DNA of 64,000 bases from Euwallacea fornicatus (Eukaryota > Arthropoda > Insecta > Coleoptera > Curculionidae), in the NCBI RefSeq assembly GCF_040115645.1, contig NC_089543.1, positions 4,588,001-4,652,000 on the forward strand, in the 5' to 3' direction. Made by a program: the position numbers and the translations under genes. The notes under the pieces were generated by a model. The model had not been told where the DNA came from. It saw nothing but the letters and a program-made list of their open reading frames with translations, and did no database searches. Below, in pieces: positions 25,874 to 37,580 of the stretch (within the stretch, counting starts at the first letter, position 1; each line of letters begins with the position of its first letter).

Positions 25874-25879
25874 TTTATT
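25874..25879 (-). terminator. Possible poly(A) signal of the DHHC gene
   Basis: TTTATT on the plus strand is AATAAA on the minus strand, 27 nt beyond the DHHC stop codon. It would give a very short 3' UTR; further copies of the motif lie at lower coordinates, so the choice is tentative. Confidence 0.35.
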
Positions 25880-25905
25880 CCCATGGTTTAAAATGTACAA
25901 TAGAA

Positions 25906-28900
25906 TTACGGATACCAAACTTCCTCTTCTTCCCATGGATGATCATGAAGCAATCCTTCCTGGTCTTCGTCCAGGTGTCTTTGAGGAAACGTTACACCGT
26001 CTCCCACACTATAGAGAAAAATACACACATAAACTTTTAAATGTCAGTTGTGCTTACGGCTAAAACTGATGGGCACTTGAAACAGCTACGTAGTTTCCAA
26101 TTACAAATTTCAGTTATAAAGTACCGGGCAAATAATTAAACATGTTTGTCGATTCAAATAAATTAGAAAAAGTTGTAAAGTATCTGTTTGGATTAAAATC
26201 ACTTCTATAAATTGCTACAGAACACAAGCAAAATGCCATAATACGCTTCACGAGATTTTAGTTTTAGTAACAAATTGGGATTTTCAAAAATCAGAAACGG
26301 AAATATATTTACCAAAAAACATTTATTAAAAAACACTTATAATTAAGCACATAAGGATCACTTTGACACTACGATAGATATTTCGGTATGGTCAGGATTC
26401 AGTTTACTGGTTTCGGATTCGGAACATCACTGCGGCTCCTTAGGAAAAATGCAGTTAGTTAAATTTGTTTCTTTTTAAATTTAATCTGATGTATCACGTA
26501 ACATGCAGATTAATTATAAGCTTATATAAATGTTAAAACAATATTAATCGATTTAAGAACTATGTTTCGAAGTTCGTAAGTTAAAGGACATTAAAAATCT
26601 CTCCAAAATAAACTATCTTCATTATTTTCTAACAAATTTTCTGCGATTTTGTCTAAAATTCAGTGCTGGAAGCATTTTGGTAATTGGTTTAATTTTAACT
26701 TAATAATGGGTAAAATTGGTGCAGCTTAGTTATCGATTTGACGCTTAAATTGAAGGAGGTCAAAAATCTATTTAGTAGCGAACCAAAGAATTTTTACATA
26801 ATAATTTACTCACTTTACATGCACGAGAAGTAAATGTAAATTACTTTGAAATGCCGTAAACGTAACGTACTTCAGATATAAGTCGAATATTTAAATCTAT
26901 AATGATCTGAACACAGAAATCTGGCTCAGAGAATTAAAAAAAAATAACTTAGAGTTCTTATGAATCCGGTTCACTGCACAAGTTTAGTTGAAGAAGCCTC
27001 CTATATTAAAGTTACTACATATCAGATTTTGTTGATATGTATTTGTTATATATTTTTGTTGATATGTATTCATTAACACTAAAGTCTACTTGTTAGTTAC
27101 CAACACAGTACAAGGAGAATTTTAAGTGGAGGTTTAATTTTTAACACGACACAAACCTTAAAAAACTTAGCAAAATTTTTATATGACAATTTTTCGAAAT
27201 CGCAAAAACCAAAATATGCACGCGTTAAAAGGAAAACCCCTACTTAAGGTTAACCCTGTATATTGAACTATTTTTGAAAGCCACAAAACATGTATACTAC
27301 ATATTTCCCAAAATACGCCCAGCTACTACTTTAAACAAAGGTTTGAAGCACAGCAATTTATTTTGGGTCTAGATGAGAGCACACCAAAACAACAGCCTTC
27401 AGCTATTAGGAAACATAAAGAACAATCTTTGAACTCCATTAAAACAGTTAATGTGTAAATAATGTTGATTATTATCGTTAATATTAGATAGGTGTAGGCA
27501 AACTGAAATTGTCTAACCTGTTTAATGCGTTGTCCGCCGCGTTGTAACTGACACTTGGACGAAGCCTCGTATGCATAGGGTACTGTATACCATCACCCAA
27601 ACTAGAAAATTATTTATCTGTATACGCAGTTCAATGAAGCCAACCGCCAAATTGCTCTTTCACGAACAAACGAACCCAATTAAGGCCAATGGACTAATAA
27701 TCGGAAAAGATGGTTTTAGTATTCCAAAAATTTTACAAGGCTTATTACCACTTCTTTATCATTTTTAAGGTCAGTGCTCAGTATTAAAATGAAATAAAAA
27801 GCGCTTGCGTTAACTAAGAGTAGCCTAAGTAGGCGTAGGACAGGGAATTCTTGTAGTATTTAGGAAATCAACTGAACTCACAATACAAAGTGTTTCATAA
27901 TGACGTGGTAATATTTCACGATGTGATCTCGGATCATTTTATGAAGAAAATAAAAGCAATTGACATATTTGGTGTAATGTATTCACGTTGCTAAATGTAT
28001 TGCCACTCACTAGTTGGACTCAACCACAGCGCAATCGGATCAATAACGGCGAGAATGGTTAAAAGGGTAAAAACTTGTCGAATTTTTTAAATTATCCTCT
28101 ATATATTTTTAATGCAAATTATGACCTGTGTGTACTGCCAGAATTATTGCAATATTTGACGAGCCATTCATTGAAATAAGTAAGAAAATACAGTCTGTAT
28201 AGTCGCGAGAGGCAGTGACATCGTTATTTACGCTGTTGCATTGCCGTTGATTCACGTTGAATGCACCAATTTGTAGAATGTATTTCTCCCGTCCGTAGGT
28301 TGCCAGCTTAGGCATTAAATTTTATAATCTAGATGAATTAAACTAAGCTAATTTTACAGCAAAGTTACACTGAACTTTTCATAACAACCTGACTAATTGA
28401 TTTACTTTTGATAATGCCACGGATCAAGGTAGGGATTTACTGCAAAGCACATCATTAAGAAACACTAGTATAATTTTAAAAATCAGTGTTTTATACCAAA
28501 CTGAAATACCAAAAAATAGTTTAAATGTAGACTTTAATAAACCGTGAAGACTTTCACGGTCGGTCAAAATGCAATTGGAAATATTTCCGGTTTCGTGTGA
28601 CACGGAAGGTCACTTCAAACCTGTCTTTAAAATCACAAATACATATATCTAAGTGAATAAATATGGTATGTTACTTATAATTTAATACCTGCAAGGCAAA
28701 ATAATGATTAGTTAATGTAGGTTAAATGCAAATAAACACAGCTAAAGTATGCACACCTATATATGAGGCTGCTTTTATGAAATGCTGATAGGTTGACAAT
28801 TTATTAAAATGTTCAAACACAAACACTGAAAAAACACATACCTTGTACTAATAGGGAGAAACCATGACTTAGGATCATCTCCAAAGACCTGTTTGAAGTT

Positions 28901-30949
28901 TTTAAATCGACCTAAATGGAAACCATATTTATCTGCTCCCACACCTCGAAACGATGGAGGCCTAAATGCTTCTGCAAGAGTACAAAGTTTCCTATTGAAT
29001 AAAAGAGGTGAAAAATAAGAAAAAGTTTAAAGAATGGGAATAAAAAGCAGTAAGAGCTTCAAAAGGAAATAGCATTTGTGTAATGTATATATTAAGTAAA
29101 ATAAACTCAACTTACCCAATGTAGTTCTATTTTCTAGTACTAAATAACAGTGGTATCCAAATAAGGACATCAAACTGACCCCAAACATAATAGCGACGAA
29201 AAATAAAAATAAAATGTGGAATCTCCCCATTCCCTGAAGATCACCCTGGAAAATAGTAAAACAATTTTGTGAAAGTGCAAACATTGCATCAAAGTACCTT
29301 CCAAAAAGCGATGAAATAATGAAGAGATGTCAAACAAATATAAATGCAATAAAGCAAGGCATATCCTAGAAACAACACGAAGAACTTGTAGTTCGTAAAA
29401 CAGACGCAGTTGTTTATCCATGGACAATGGTGATCCATTTTCAAGACGCACTCCCCACAAACCGAACAATGATGCGTCCTGTCTGGTTTGACCATTCTAC
29501 ATTTCTCACAAAACCGCACACTTCCTCCCACTGTCACATTTTTTACTGGTAAAGTCTTGGCGCAGTTTTCTAATATTCTGTTTTGCATTTCTAAGGAATT
29601 ACTGTTTTGTACGAAAGCTTCATAATCGGTCTCTGCCACTCTGAACTGAAATATTATAAGTTGGGCATTTCAGTCTCTAAAAGTTGAAGGTGCTGGACTT
29701 ACATTATTAGGCACTCGTCCAATTTCTGTAAAGATTGTTTGGGCATAACACCAACAAAACATAAAAAAGAATACATGGAAAAAGAACAGGTAAAGAATTT
29801 GTCCTAAAGTGCTTTCAACTGTAACTGGAAAAGAAACAAAATTATAGGTAAAAAATAAGTCTAAGTGGCTTGAAGCTAAAGTAGGCACTGATTAAGACTA
29901 AATGACAAATTGTAATTGATATTATATAAATACATTATAGAATTAATTTAAAAAATAGCCTTAGGAGGATCTATAATTGAATAAAAAAATATAAAAGAAA
30001 AAAGGGTGTGACTCATATCAAAGTTAATCTATAGTGCAATTAAAACTGTCTATGAAATACAATTCTTCAGAATTTGAAACAGTGAAGTTCTTGGTCAAGC
30101 TGAAGATATTTAATTTTTATATGTGCAAATTCTGGCAAACACAAACTTATACTATGACGCTATGAATGTCTTTTTAAAATGGCAACCTCATTATTAACAA
30201 GAGCAAGTAAGTGGTGATTGTTAAAAAAAAAACTCAAGTAAGTATTGAAATTTCCTAAGCATATCTTGAATAAATTGAAGTGAAGGTCTGTCAAAGCCCA
30301 AAGCAATTGACAGGAAACTGGTATCTTAATTTAATAAGCTGCTTTTTCATTCCGAACATTCATAAAATAGGAGAGCTAAAAAGCTGTATACTGTATTTCT
30401 TAAGGACTACTTACTACTTACATAAATACACATTGAGGGTTTGATAGTCAACAATAAACAGCATAATCAGCACCCTATATTTATAGTTCACGACCTACTG
30501 CAAGATTTTTTAGAATTAATGTACATAAACTGCCCATCATGTTTGAACTGACTTAACTATAGACCCAATTTTAACAGCTATCATTTTCCCAATAACTTAT
30601 TTTTGAATAATTGCCTATTATACTGAAAATCAAACTGTATATTACATAATTAATCTAATGTACAATATCTGAGCCCTGTTCCTTATTCCCTTTTTCTTTT
30701 GTTTACTACAAATAAAATGTTGGTAACAACTCATTTTGCATTTTTCTCTATGAATGATTTCCTAATAAAGTTATGTACACATAAATGCATAAAATACTAA
30801 AACCACTTACCAAGACACAACTGAACAACATAAGCATAATAGGACCAAATTACAATTGTCACTATAAAAAGTACAGGAATCCATTTAACAGCTTTCAAAC
30901 ACCAGAAGCAATGGCCCTTATTTTCAGTCCGAGGAACAGGCATAGTCAT
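25906..30949 (-). CDS. DHHC palmitoyltransferase, ZDHHC2/15/20 group (6 exons, 323 aa)
   Basis: Integral-membrane S-acyltransferase that attaches palmitate to cysteines, probably in Golgi or plasma membrane. Exons in coding order on the minus strand: 30949-30811, 29824-29703, 29645-29298, 29245-29116, 28971-28842, 26008-25906; the 972-nt total is in frame. Four membrane segments are visible at about residues 24-46, 54-76, 180-203 and 214-236. Between the second and third lies the cysteine-rich domain with paired Cys and His residues and the catalytic Asp-His-His-Cys at about 158-161. The C-tail carries the Thr-Thr-x-Glu motif (Thr-Thr-Leu-Glu) and the Asn-Phe-Lys-Gln-Val-Phe-Gly patch of this family. 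Exon 5 must use the acceptor ending 'cttgcag' at 28972 to give Thr-Thr-Leu-Glu. The last coding exon, ending Val-Trp-Tyr-Pro-stop, lies 2.8 kb away; its identity rests on phase and on the Gly-Asp-Gly-x-x-(Phe/Tyr)-Pro pattern of the family. Assignment among ZDHHC2, 15 and 20 is not certain. Confidence 0.92.
26009..28841 (-). other. Last intron of the DHHC gene
   Basis: A 2.8-kb AT-rich intron, against 52-110 nt for introns 2 to 4 and about 1 kb for intron 1 of the same gene. No nested gene was recognised; the frames at 27571-27768 (+) and 28109-28315 (-) have no known features. A 16-nt motif 'tttgttgatatgtatt' occurs twice near 27028 and 27056. An optional exon could lie in it but none is evident. 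Confidence 0.6.
29825..30810 (-). other. First coding intron of the DHHC gene
   Basis: Spacer of 986 nt between coding exons 1 and 2. It is AT-rich with no open frame of note and nothing recognisable. Confidence 0.6.
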
Positions 30950-32088
30950 AGCTTAGTTGTAATTCAGTCTTTCAGAATAAAATTATTTCATCTCTGCAAC
31001 TGAGTGGAAATTGGGTGGGGTTTTGAGCTACATCTTCTGCTGGGGTCTTCAATGTAAATGTACAAATAAAGAATATATTCTTACATTCATTTCATAGTTT
31101 TCTGTGCTATTTTATTGGGAACAAATGGATGAAAAAGGGAAATAAACTCCACTGGTTTCTATTTATTCATGACTAATGGCCCCAATTTCTATTGAAGGTT
31201 ATGTTGTGTTGACGCTTGGAGATGTGTCAATGTCAAGACAAATTCGTTCCTCAGCTGTGTTGTCACATTACTCTAACGTAAAAGTTAGGGAAGGATTTGT
31301 TAAAGCATTTAATTAATCTTCCTTATTAATAAGGATGTCTCAATCAACTTAAACTTCTTTTAGTAACTTTAAATATTAAACCTAGTAAAATACGTGAAAT
31401 TAATTAAAACTGCAAGTGAAACAAATTGTAGAAGTCACAACGTTGCTAAGAAGGAGGAGGAATCTTATAAGGTTTTCAAACCATAAGGATGATGTCGAGT
31501 TGGATTGAGTGCACCAATGAGCACTAAGAACGGTTTTTTTAGATTTTAGCTTTAATTACTGATTATATTGAATGATTATCTTAATTTATAGTTTTATAGT
31601 GACTCTTTTATGACTAAAACACTGTGATATATATCATGTGATGACGTAATTCTGTCTCCTATTAAATGTGAAACAAATTACAAACGGTTGAAAAGCAAAC
31701 GTTCAAAAGCTATATACATATAGGTTGTTCATGTAAAATTTCTACTTTTTGGGACACGCGCCAACCTTCAAACAGTCGGCATGGAAAAACATCTGGGGCT
31801 CAATCCATGTCAGCTGGTCAGCAGTGGCTCAAAAAGATATGACGGAAAAAATATTAAAACTCAATCACTGAAACATATCTTTTAAATAATTATTTGGTAG
31901 ATTTAAATGATTTATTAAGGAGGTGTGTACAAGTGCATTAAACTATTTTTGTACTACAACCCTCAATCATCAGAAATACTAATTTGATTACCTTTAGGTA
32001 TGAGCTTCATTTCACATTATGTCTTTCTGTAAAATATACTCTTGATTCTATAAGATCATGTAAGAGTGAGAATTCAATTGTTGGCGGC
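30950..32088. other. Upstream flank of the DHHC gene
   Basis: No coding sequence recognised. The DHHC 5' UTR and promoter should lie just above 30949 on the minus strand, but no clear TATA or initiator was identified. Confidence 0.45.
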
Positions 32089-32174
32089 GTTGATTGGTCA
32101 AAAGATTTAATTCGACAATTGGATTGGACAAAAGATTTTATTCGGCAACTTGATTGGCCAAAACCTTTATTCTG
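32089..32174 (+). repeat. 30-nt tandem repeat, about 2.9 copies
   Basis: Three head-to-tail units start at 32089, 32119 and 32149, each opening with 'TTGATTGG' or a close variant and containing 'AAAAGATTT.ATTCG.CAA'; the third is shortened and altered at its end. The unit length is a multiple of three and an open frame (31984-32175) runs through it, so each unit would read Asp-Trp-x-Lys-Asp-(Leu/Phe)-Ile-Arg-Gln-Leu. There is no other sign that this frame is a gene, so I call it a short minisatellite. Confidence 0.7.
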
Positions 32175-35100
32175 ACTCTCATATGTTGCTGTAAAATAAA
32201 ATCCCTAGCCAACACATTAATCTGAACTATTCATAATTGAAACCGTACCGTTCGTGGTCCCTCTATCCCCTTATTTTCCAACAATATTAGATTAAATCTC
32301 AAATTTAATTTCGATCAAATTTTAAAGTATTACCTATATTACATATAGAGGAATTTATTGTGACCTCAATTTGGAAATGGCGAGACCTTCAATTAATGCA
32401 GCAAGTTTTTCTCAGAAGTTTCGCTAGTAGTGCACTCTCAGTGCTCCTTCTGTTAATATCCCTTACACCTTCTACGGTAATAAGTATCTGCTTCTGAATT
32501 GATTAAATTTCTGCGTTTAGGACATATTTCTGCAGATGGTGCTAATGGACTGCGGTAGCTACACCGTTGGCCAGAATACGATTTCTTGACAGAATATCTT
32601 CTCCGTAGTGTCAAGGAACTCGGCCAAAACCTAAAATTTCATTCAAGGCGGCATATTTGATTTTCAAGACTGTTTCTTGAAAAAAATGCCTTATAAAAAT
32701 TGTTGGGTAGTATTCGCAGAACTTCTCCACATAAAGCTCACAATTTTGGCATTTATTTCTTGTCCTGGGAAAAACATTTTATCCCCTAGAGGCATTAGGA
32801 GCATGAGTTTATATTTTTAAAGTATAAAATTTTTCGTCGGTAAATTCAGGAATTTCTCATCAGTTTGGCAACAGTGGAGAAACACTAGGGCCGATTTCTC
32901 GGTTATTGATCAGGGCTAACTGGCATACGATCGTAGCTGTTTGGTCGCCATGGCAACGTGTTCCGCAATATTGTACCCTCTGACGTCATATATAGCCAAT
33001 AAGTCTGCTCAGTGCTTAATGTAAAGGATATCGGTGCCGCTTTCAAGCCTTCTTCGTGTCATTCACGAATCTTTACGCAGACGCGATGAAGTTCCACGTG
33101 ATACATTCTCCAACGTTCACCATGGAGTTTGTTATGTGTTTAAAAAACTATCACCCACATTTTTCAATCGGCAAGAATAGACTTGTTTAATAGTGCGCAA
33201 CTTAACTAATGTGACCTTAGGAATTAGGAATATTTCGTTACCTGAAGACCTCAAGACGGACTTCATGTCAGCCTTCAGACAAAATGGCGTACCCATAAGT
33301 GCATAGACAATAAGTGTTATCTACGTAGATATATTTTAAGAAAAATCATTTAAAGGGAAAACTATGTCGAGCCCCCCAGAAATATTTGGAAGAACTCGTG
33401 AGTGGTTTTCCGCAGTCTTATGTGAAGCTGATAATACCGTTCTATTAGGAAATCTCGAATATGGATACTTCCTCTAGGATATATGGTACTGGATACAAGA
33501 ACATAAAAACTATTGCTAATGTAAGTGATCTAGAGCAATTTGAAACAATTAAGCACTGCAATGCTTTTCAGACTTTTTTGATGTTTGCTGCTTCGAATCC
33601 GAAAATTAGGTCAAGGCGAAAGTCCGGAACCTGTGATGTTTAGCTTTAGTTGGCACCTATATTTGCTGAGCTTGCTTAAATTGCAATTTTTGGACTTTGT
33701 CAAGAAATAAAGGTTCTAATAGAAATTTTACTAAATACAAAATTTTTACACATTTATTTATGTCCGTTATTCAGAGTTGCAGCGATATAATACCTGGTTA
33801 TATTTACTCTTCTGCAATAGTTTCACACATTTTCTCTAAAAATAAGAAATATCTCTTCGACCAATCGATTTTCACCACTAACGTTTTCATTCTTCATGAC
33901 TATTAGTGTACATGAACAGGTTAAATCATGTTTAACTTATGAGCTCAATAGACTTATCGATTTCTTGCTTGACCTATTTAAATCAACCAACAGTCGTGCT
34001 CCTATCTGAATTCAGGCGTTGACCTAAACTTAACTTTGGTCTACCATTAGCACTATAAACACGATATTGTAAAATGCTACATTTGAATAAACGTTTGTTT
34101 GCTTCATATGCAGATCGATTCAACTTTTAAACGGATGAGGGACAGGAGTTTTAAACAAGCGGTTTTTATTGCCGGTTATAGCATGCTGTTGAGTTAAGAG
34201 ATTTTAATTATTATGCTTGCTGCCTGGATATTTTGTTGAGGCCCAGTTGTAAACCTTCATTTTACAACCAAGCAGTTGTAAAATTCGAGACTTTAACCGG
34301 TAAATAATGGAATGTACACCATATCTAATGTTTAAAACTTGGGTGTACAGCTCGGCTTCATTAGATCTGTTGGGTGTTTTTCAGAATTAACATTTTCAAT
34401 AAAAAATGATGCGTTCAATCGTGTAATATCACCATTTTGCAGATTTTAAACTTTTTCAACCCAAAATAAATAATCGTTAAATGCTATGTGGAAGTTCATT
34501 TTTAATTCGAAACGTTCTTAAGAGTCCGTATTGCACCTCCTCGAGTTTTAATGCAGGGCAGCTTCGTCTATTACATACTAAAAGGATAATTTTGTAAATA
34601 TTTAATTTAAAATGAACCTGTTAACGTAAAGTAGTGCGATGACAAATAAATATATTCTTTATCGCTTGCAAAGGTAGGTAATAAATAAAAAATGTCTGGA
34701 GGACGTGATCTAGTTTCTCTTTCCTAAGAGGATTCGATCGGTAAATGCAAGATTGAAGGGAAACCTGTGAAGACATAATGAAGTCCATAATTACACATCG
34801 GGAAATGGAAAATCGAGCGAAGACGAAACGAAAGAAGAGGCATTTGTACCTTCTTATATCGCTCAGTCCTAATGTGTATTTAATGTGAAGTATCAGAAAG
34901 CATTCAATAAATTTGATCACAGAAACACTTCAATAAATAAGTATGGATGGTCCTTCGAGAATTAATGAACATATCTATGCATATACCATATGTACAAAAT
35001 ATTTTACCGGCAAAAGATGATTTTTGCGTGCTTAAACCCACTTTCCGTGTTACTTTTTAACTAATTAACATTACTAAAAGCCGGACTACAATTTGATCTA

Positions 35101-35889
35101 ATAGTCAATTGAGTCCTGTAGTCCTAGATAGTTTAGTCCTTAACAAAATCGTGAAAAGGACTGCATCATTATCTCATTATGGTGTACGTGGAAGTCATGG
35201 TCAAGCCATAATATTCTAATTATAGAAACTTTATTTTATTGTAGTTTTAACCAACTCATTACTTACAGATCTATTAGAGTTTTATGTTTTATCTATGATG
35301 CACACGTGTTTGAAATGTCGCTTGTTTAAACTCTCTATTTTCAATCGAAGCCAACGGTTTCAAGCTATTATGAGTTGAATTGTAAGACAAGTAGAGGAAT
35401 TCGTTATGGAAATTCAATTAAAAGCCGATACATTTCTACGGGGTTTCATTTGAATAACACTGATACGATTTTACTTTCTTTGTAGGCAGCTCGTCTAGAG
35501 GAAAATATGTTCTAATATGATCTATTTAAAATGTGATTGTATTGTTGGGTTAAATTTATATTGTCCTTCAGTAGATTCTAATACAATCCAGAGTAAATTA
35601 TAATCGCCTACTGCCATTTCTAAAATCCAATACTATTTCATGATTAACGCTTTAAACCTCTTGCAATTCCTTAGTTCGAATATGTCTTGACCAAAGATGT
35701 TAATGCAACACTAATTATATAAACTTGTCGTAGGATGTCGGCTTTAGCCGAGAGTAAGACTGGAAAAGTGGAAAATGCACTCGATACAACCAAATCATGG
35801 ATTTTTGTTCGAGATTTTTTTAAATAAAGACAACATTTTACGGTTATGATTTTTTTCTAAATTTCAATTTGTTAAATATACACCACTAT
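32175..35889. other. Gene-free stretch with one promoter-like island
   Basis: No protein-coding gene recognised. The frames at 33461-33643, 33697-33906 and 34621-34920 are short and featureless. The only structured part is the cluster of regulatory motifs at 32944-33017, listed separately. Confidence 0.5.
32944..33017 (+). promoter_or_regulatory. Promoter-like island: RFX X-box, CRE, TATA-like, CCAAT, initiator-like
   Basis: A perfect RFX X-box lies at 32944-32957 (GTCGCC-AT-GGCAAC). A palindromic CRE (TGACGTCA) is at 32981-32988, overlapped by a TATATA at 32989-32994 and followed by CCAAT at 32996-33000 and an insect initiator-like TCAGT at 33009-33013. The TATA-to-initiator distance is about 22 nt, slightly short. 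The 12-mer TGCTCAGTGCTT at 33006-33017 recurs at 37493. Such a dense set is unlikely in random AT-rich DNA, but no transcript start is proven. It could serve para, whose coding start lies 9.4 kb downstream, or an unseen transcript. Confidence 0.4.
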
Positions 35890-36665
35890 ACAGGGTGTCT
35901 CGAAATTAGAGTTCATAATTTTAACAACATATTTTTCGTCTAATATGAAGGCAAAAAGTTTATATAAATATAGTTCCCAAACGTTTCGATTCCGAGGTAA
36001 AGGGCGTGAAAATTTAAATCATGTTTGCATATTTTCTTAACAACTCTCAGATTTATTGAGACATTTAGTTTAAATTTGAAGCCCAGTTAATTTATTGAGA
36101 CTTATATCATCAGATATATACTATATTTGATTGCGAGAATCTACATCTACAGTCGCGGTATTTTTCACCCTCAGTCTTTTGGGTACGACGTTTCCTCCAT
36201 GTAACTATCATTGCATCTCTAAAGGTTTAAAGTGTCGAAAGTATGACACCCTCTAAACGCTACCTGTACGCAGTGAACATTTCGAAATTTCGCTTCGCGA
36301 GGTTGAACTTACCACAGGTATTCTGAATACAGCTGGGTGTCGTTATAGTGAATGTCCTTCACTAGCCCGCTCTCCGGACCTCGATCTGTTTGATTTCTTT
36401 TTATGTCATAAAAAATTATGTTCATCAATATACTTTGGAGGAAGAAGAAGAAACACGAAGGAGAGTAACACACCAGGGTCGTATTTAGAAAAGAAATTTA
36501 ATTATTATTCATGGCATTTTCGAAGTAACTGAAAAACTTAAAATAATTTTGGAGAATTTTTTACGCCGCGAAACTACTCCCTCGGACAAGCAACTTTTCT
36601 CCCAGTTAGCCAAGTCTGCATTTATTACCTCTTTCGAGATCCCCATGCTGGACACCCTTAACTTG
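35890..36665 (+). mobile_element. Decayed DDE transposon with a transposase fragment
   Basis: A broken element. It opens with 'tacagggtgtctcg' near 35890 and may end near 36660 at 'tggacaccctta', which gives an inverted AGGGTGTC at each end. Near 36360-36440 the plus strand encodes 'ARSPDLDLFDFFL', the hallmark of the third catalytic-aspartate region of IS630/Tc1-mariner-like transposases (usually Arg-Ser-Pro-Asp-Leu-x-Pro-x-Asp). The rest of the frame is lost to stops and frameshifts. The tip 'tacagggtgt' also occurs alone at about 16975 in a cubilin intron. Confidence 0.6.
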
Positions 36666-37402
36666 GACACACTATACTATTGGGCATTATAAAGAATATT
36701 TAATAAAATTTCAAGGTGCTTATAGATGGCGCCTTTTGGAGTTTGCGGTTTTCTGCTTGGTCGACACCTAGCAAATTACGAGTATAACACACGATGCTGC
36801 TGATTTCCTCATGGGGATCGTGTTATGGATATTTTCTTAGGGGGACGTGGGAAAAGCGTATTTCACCGCATTAGTACTCAATGCGAATTTATTCTTTCGC
36901 AATAAAGTGAACGCTGAGAAGTGTGTTTCACATTAAATTGAGCAAGCTTAGAGCTAGGCAATAACCAAGGTAACACGTGCAGCCCGTGTGTCAGCGAGAG
37001 TAGAATGTTTTAATTAAATCGATAATTACTATCTGCACGTTCCGGCATTATCGTACTCAGTCTTTCGGAGACACAATGCAAATGTTTGTGCAGTGGAGAA
37101 GTGGGAAGTGAAAGCAGATAAGCAAACTCTTAGCCTCAATCGATTCAAAATGCAATCAGACGAGTTCGTTTTGGCCATAAGACTGAAGAGGAGTAGAAAA
37201 AGAATAATGAATTGAGCGACATTACGCGTATCAAGTTCGCCCTAGGAAAAGCTGATATTCGTTTCCACCGGTAGTGGCGCAGTCGAGAGCCGATCCTTTT
37301 CTGGCTCAAAATTGGGAATTTTCGATCCGACCCAAGTGAAGCAGTCGCGCACAGAGGCCACTGGCTCTAACCAGTTATAGCGCCGACGTTGCCGCAGACT
37401 TC
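36666..37402. other. Gene-free stretch
   Basis: No coding sequence recognised. Base composition becomes less AT-rich from about 36950 towards the promoter-like island at 37.4 kb. Confidence 0.45.
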
Positions 37403-37580
37403 ACGTCATATTCTGTTACCGTCTGTCACCGTATAAATATTACTTATCCGCAACAATTTTATACATAAATTTTAAATGAAGTGCTCCGTGATTGCTCAGT
37501 GCTTCGTACGTTACACGAAACAATATATTGTGGCCTTCACTTACCGCATAAAGGGAATATGAACAGAGACAGAGGCAGAG
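37403..37580 (+). promoter_or_regulatory. Second promoter-like island with a candidate non-coding first exon
   Basis: The half-CRE ACGTCATAT at 37403 and the 12-mer TGCTCAGTGCTT at 37493-37504 (containing TCAGT) repeat motifs of the island at 32944-33017. A TATAAAT lies at about 37432. About 80 nt after the 12-mer comes a good splice donor, GGCAGAG|gtaatt, at 37580/37581. A para 5' UTR exon starting near 37497 and spliced to the acceptor before 42344 would fit. This is inference from motifs and needs transcript data. Confidence 0.35.
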
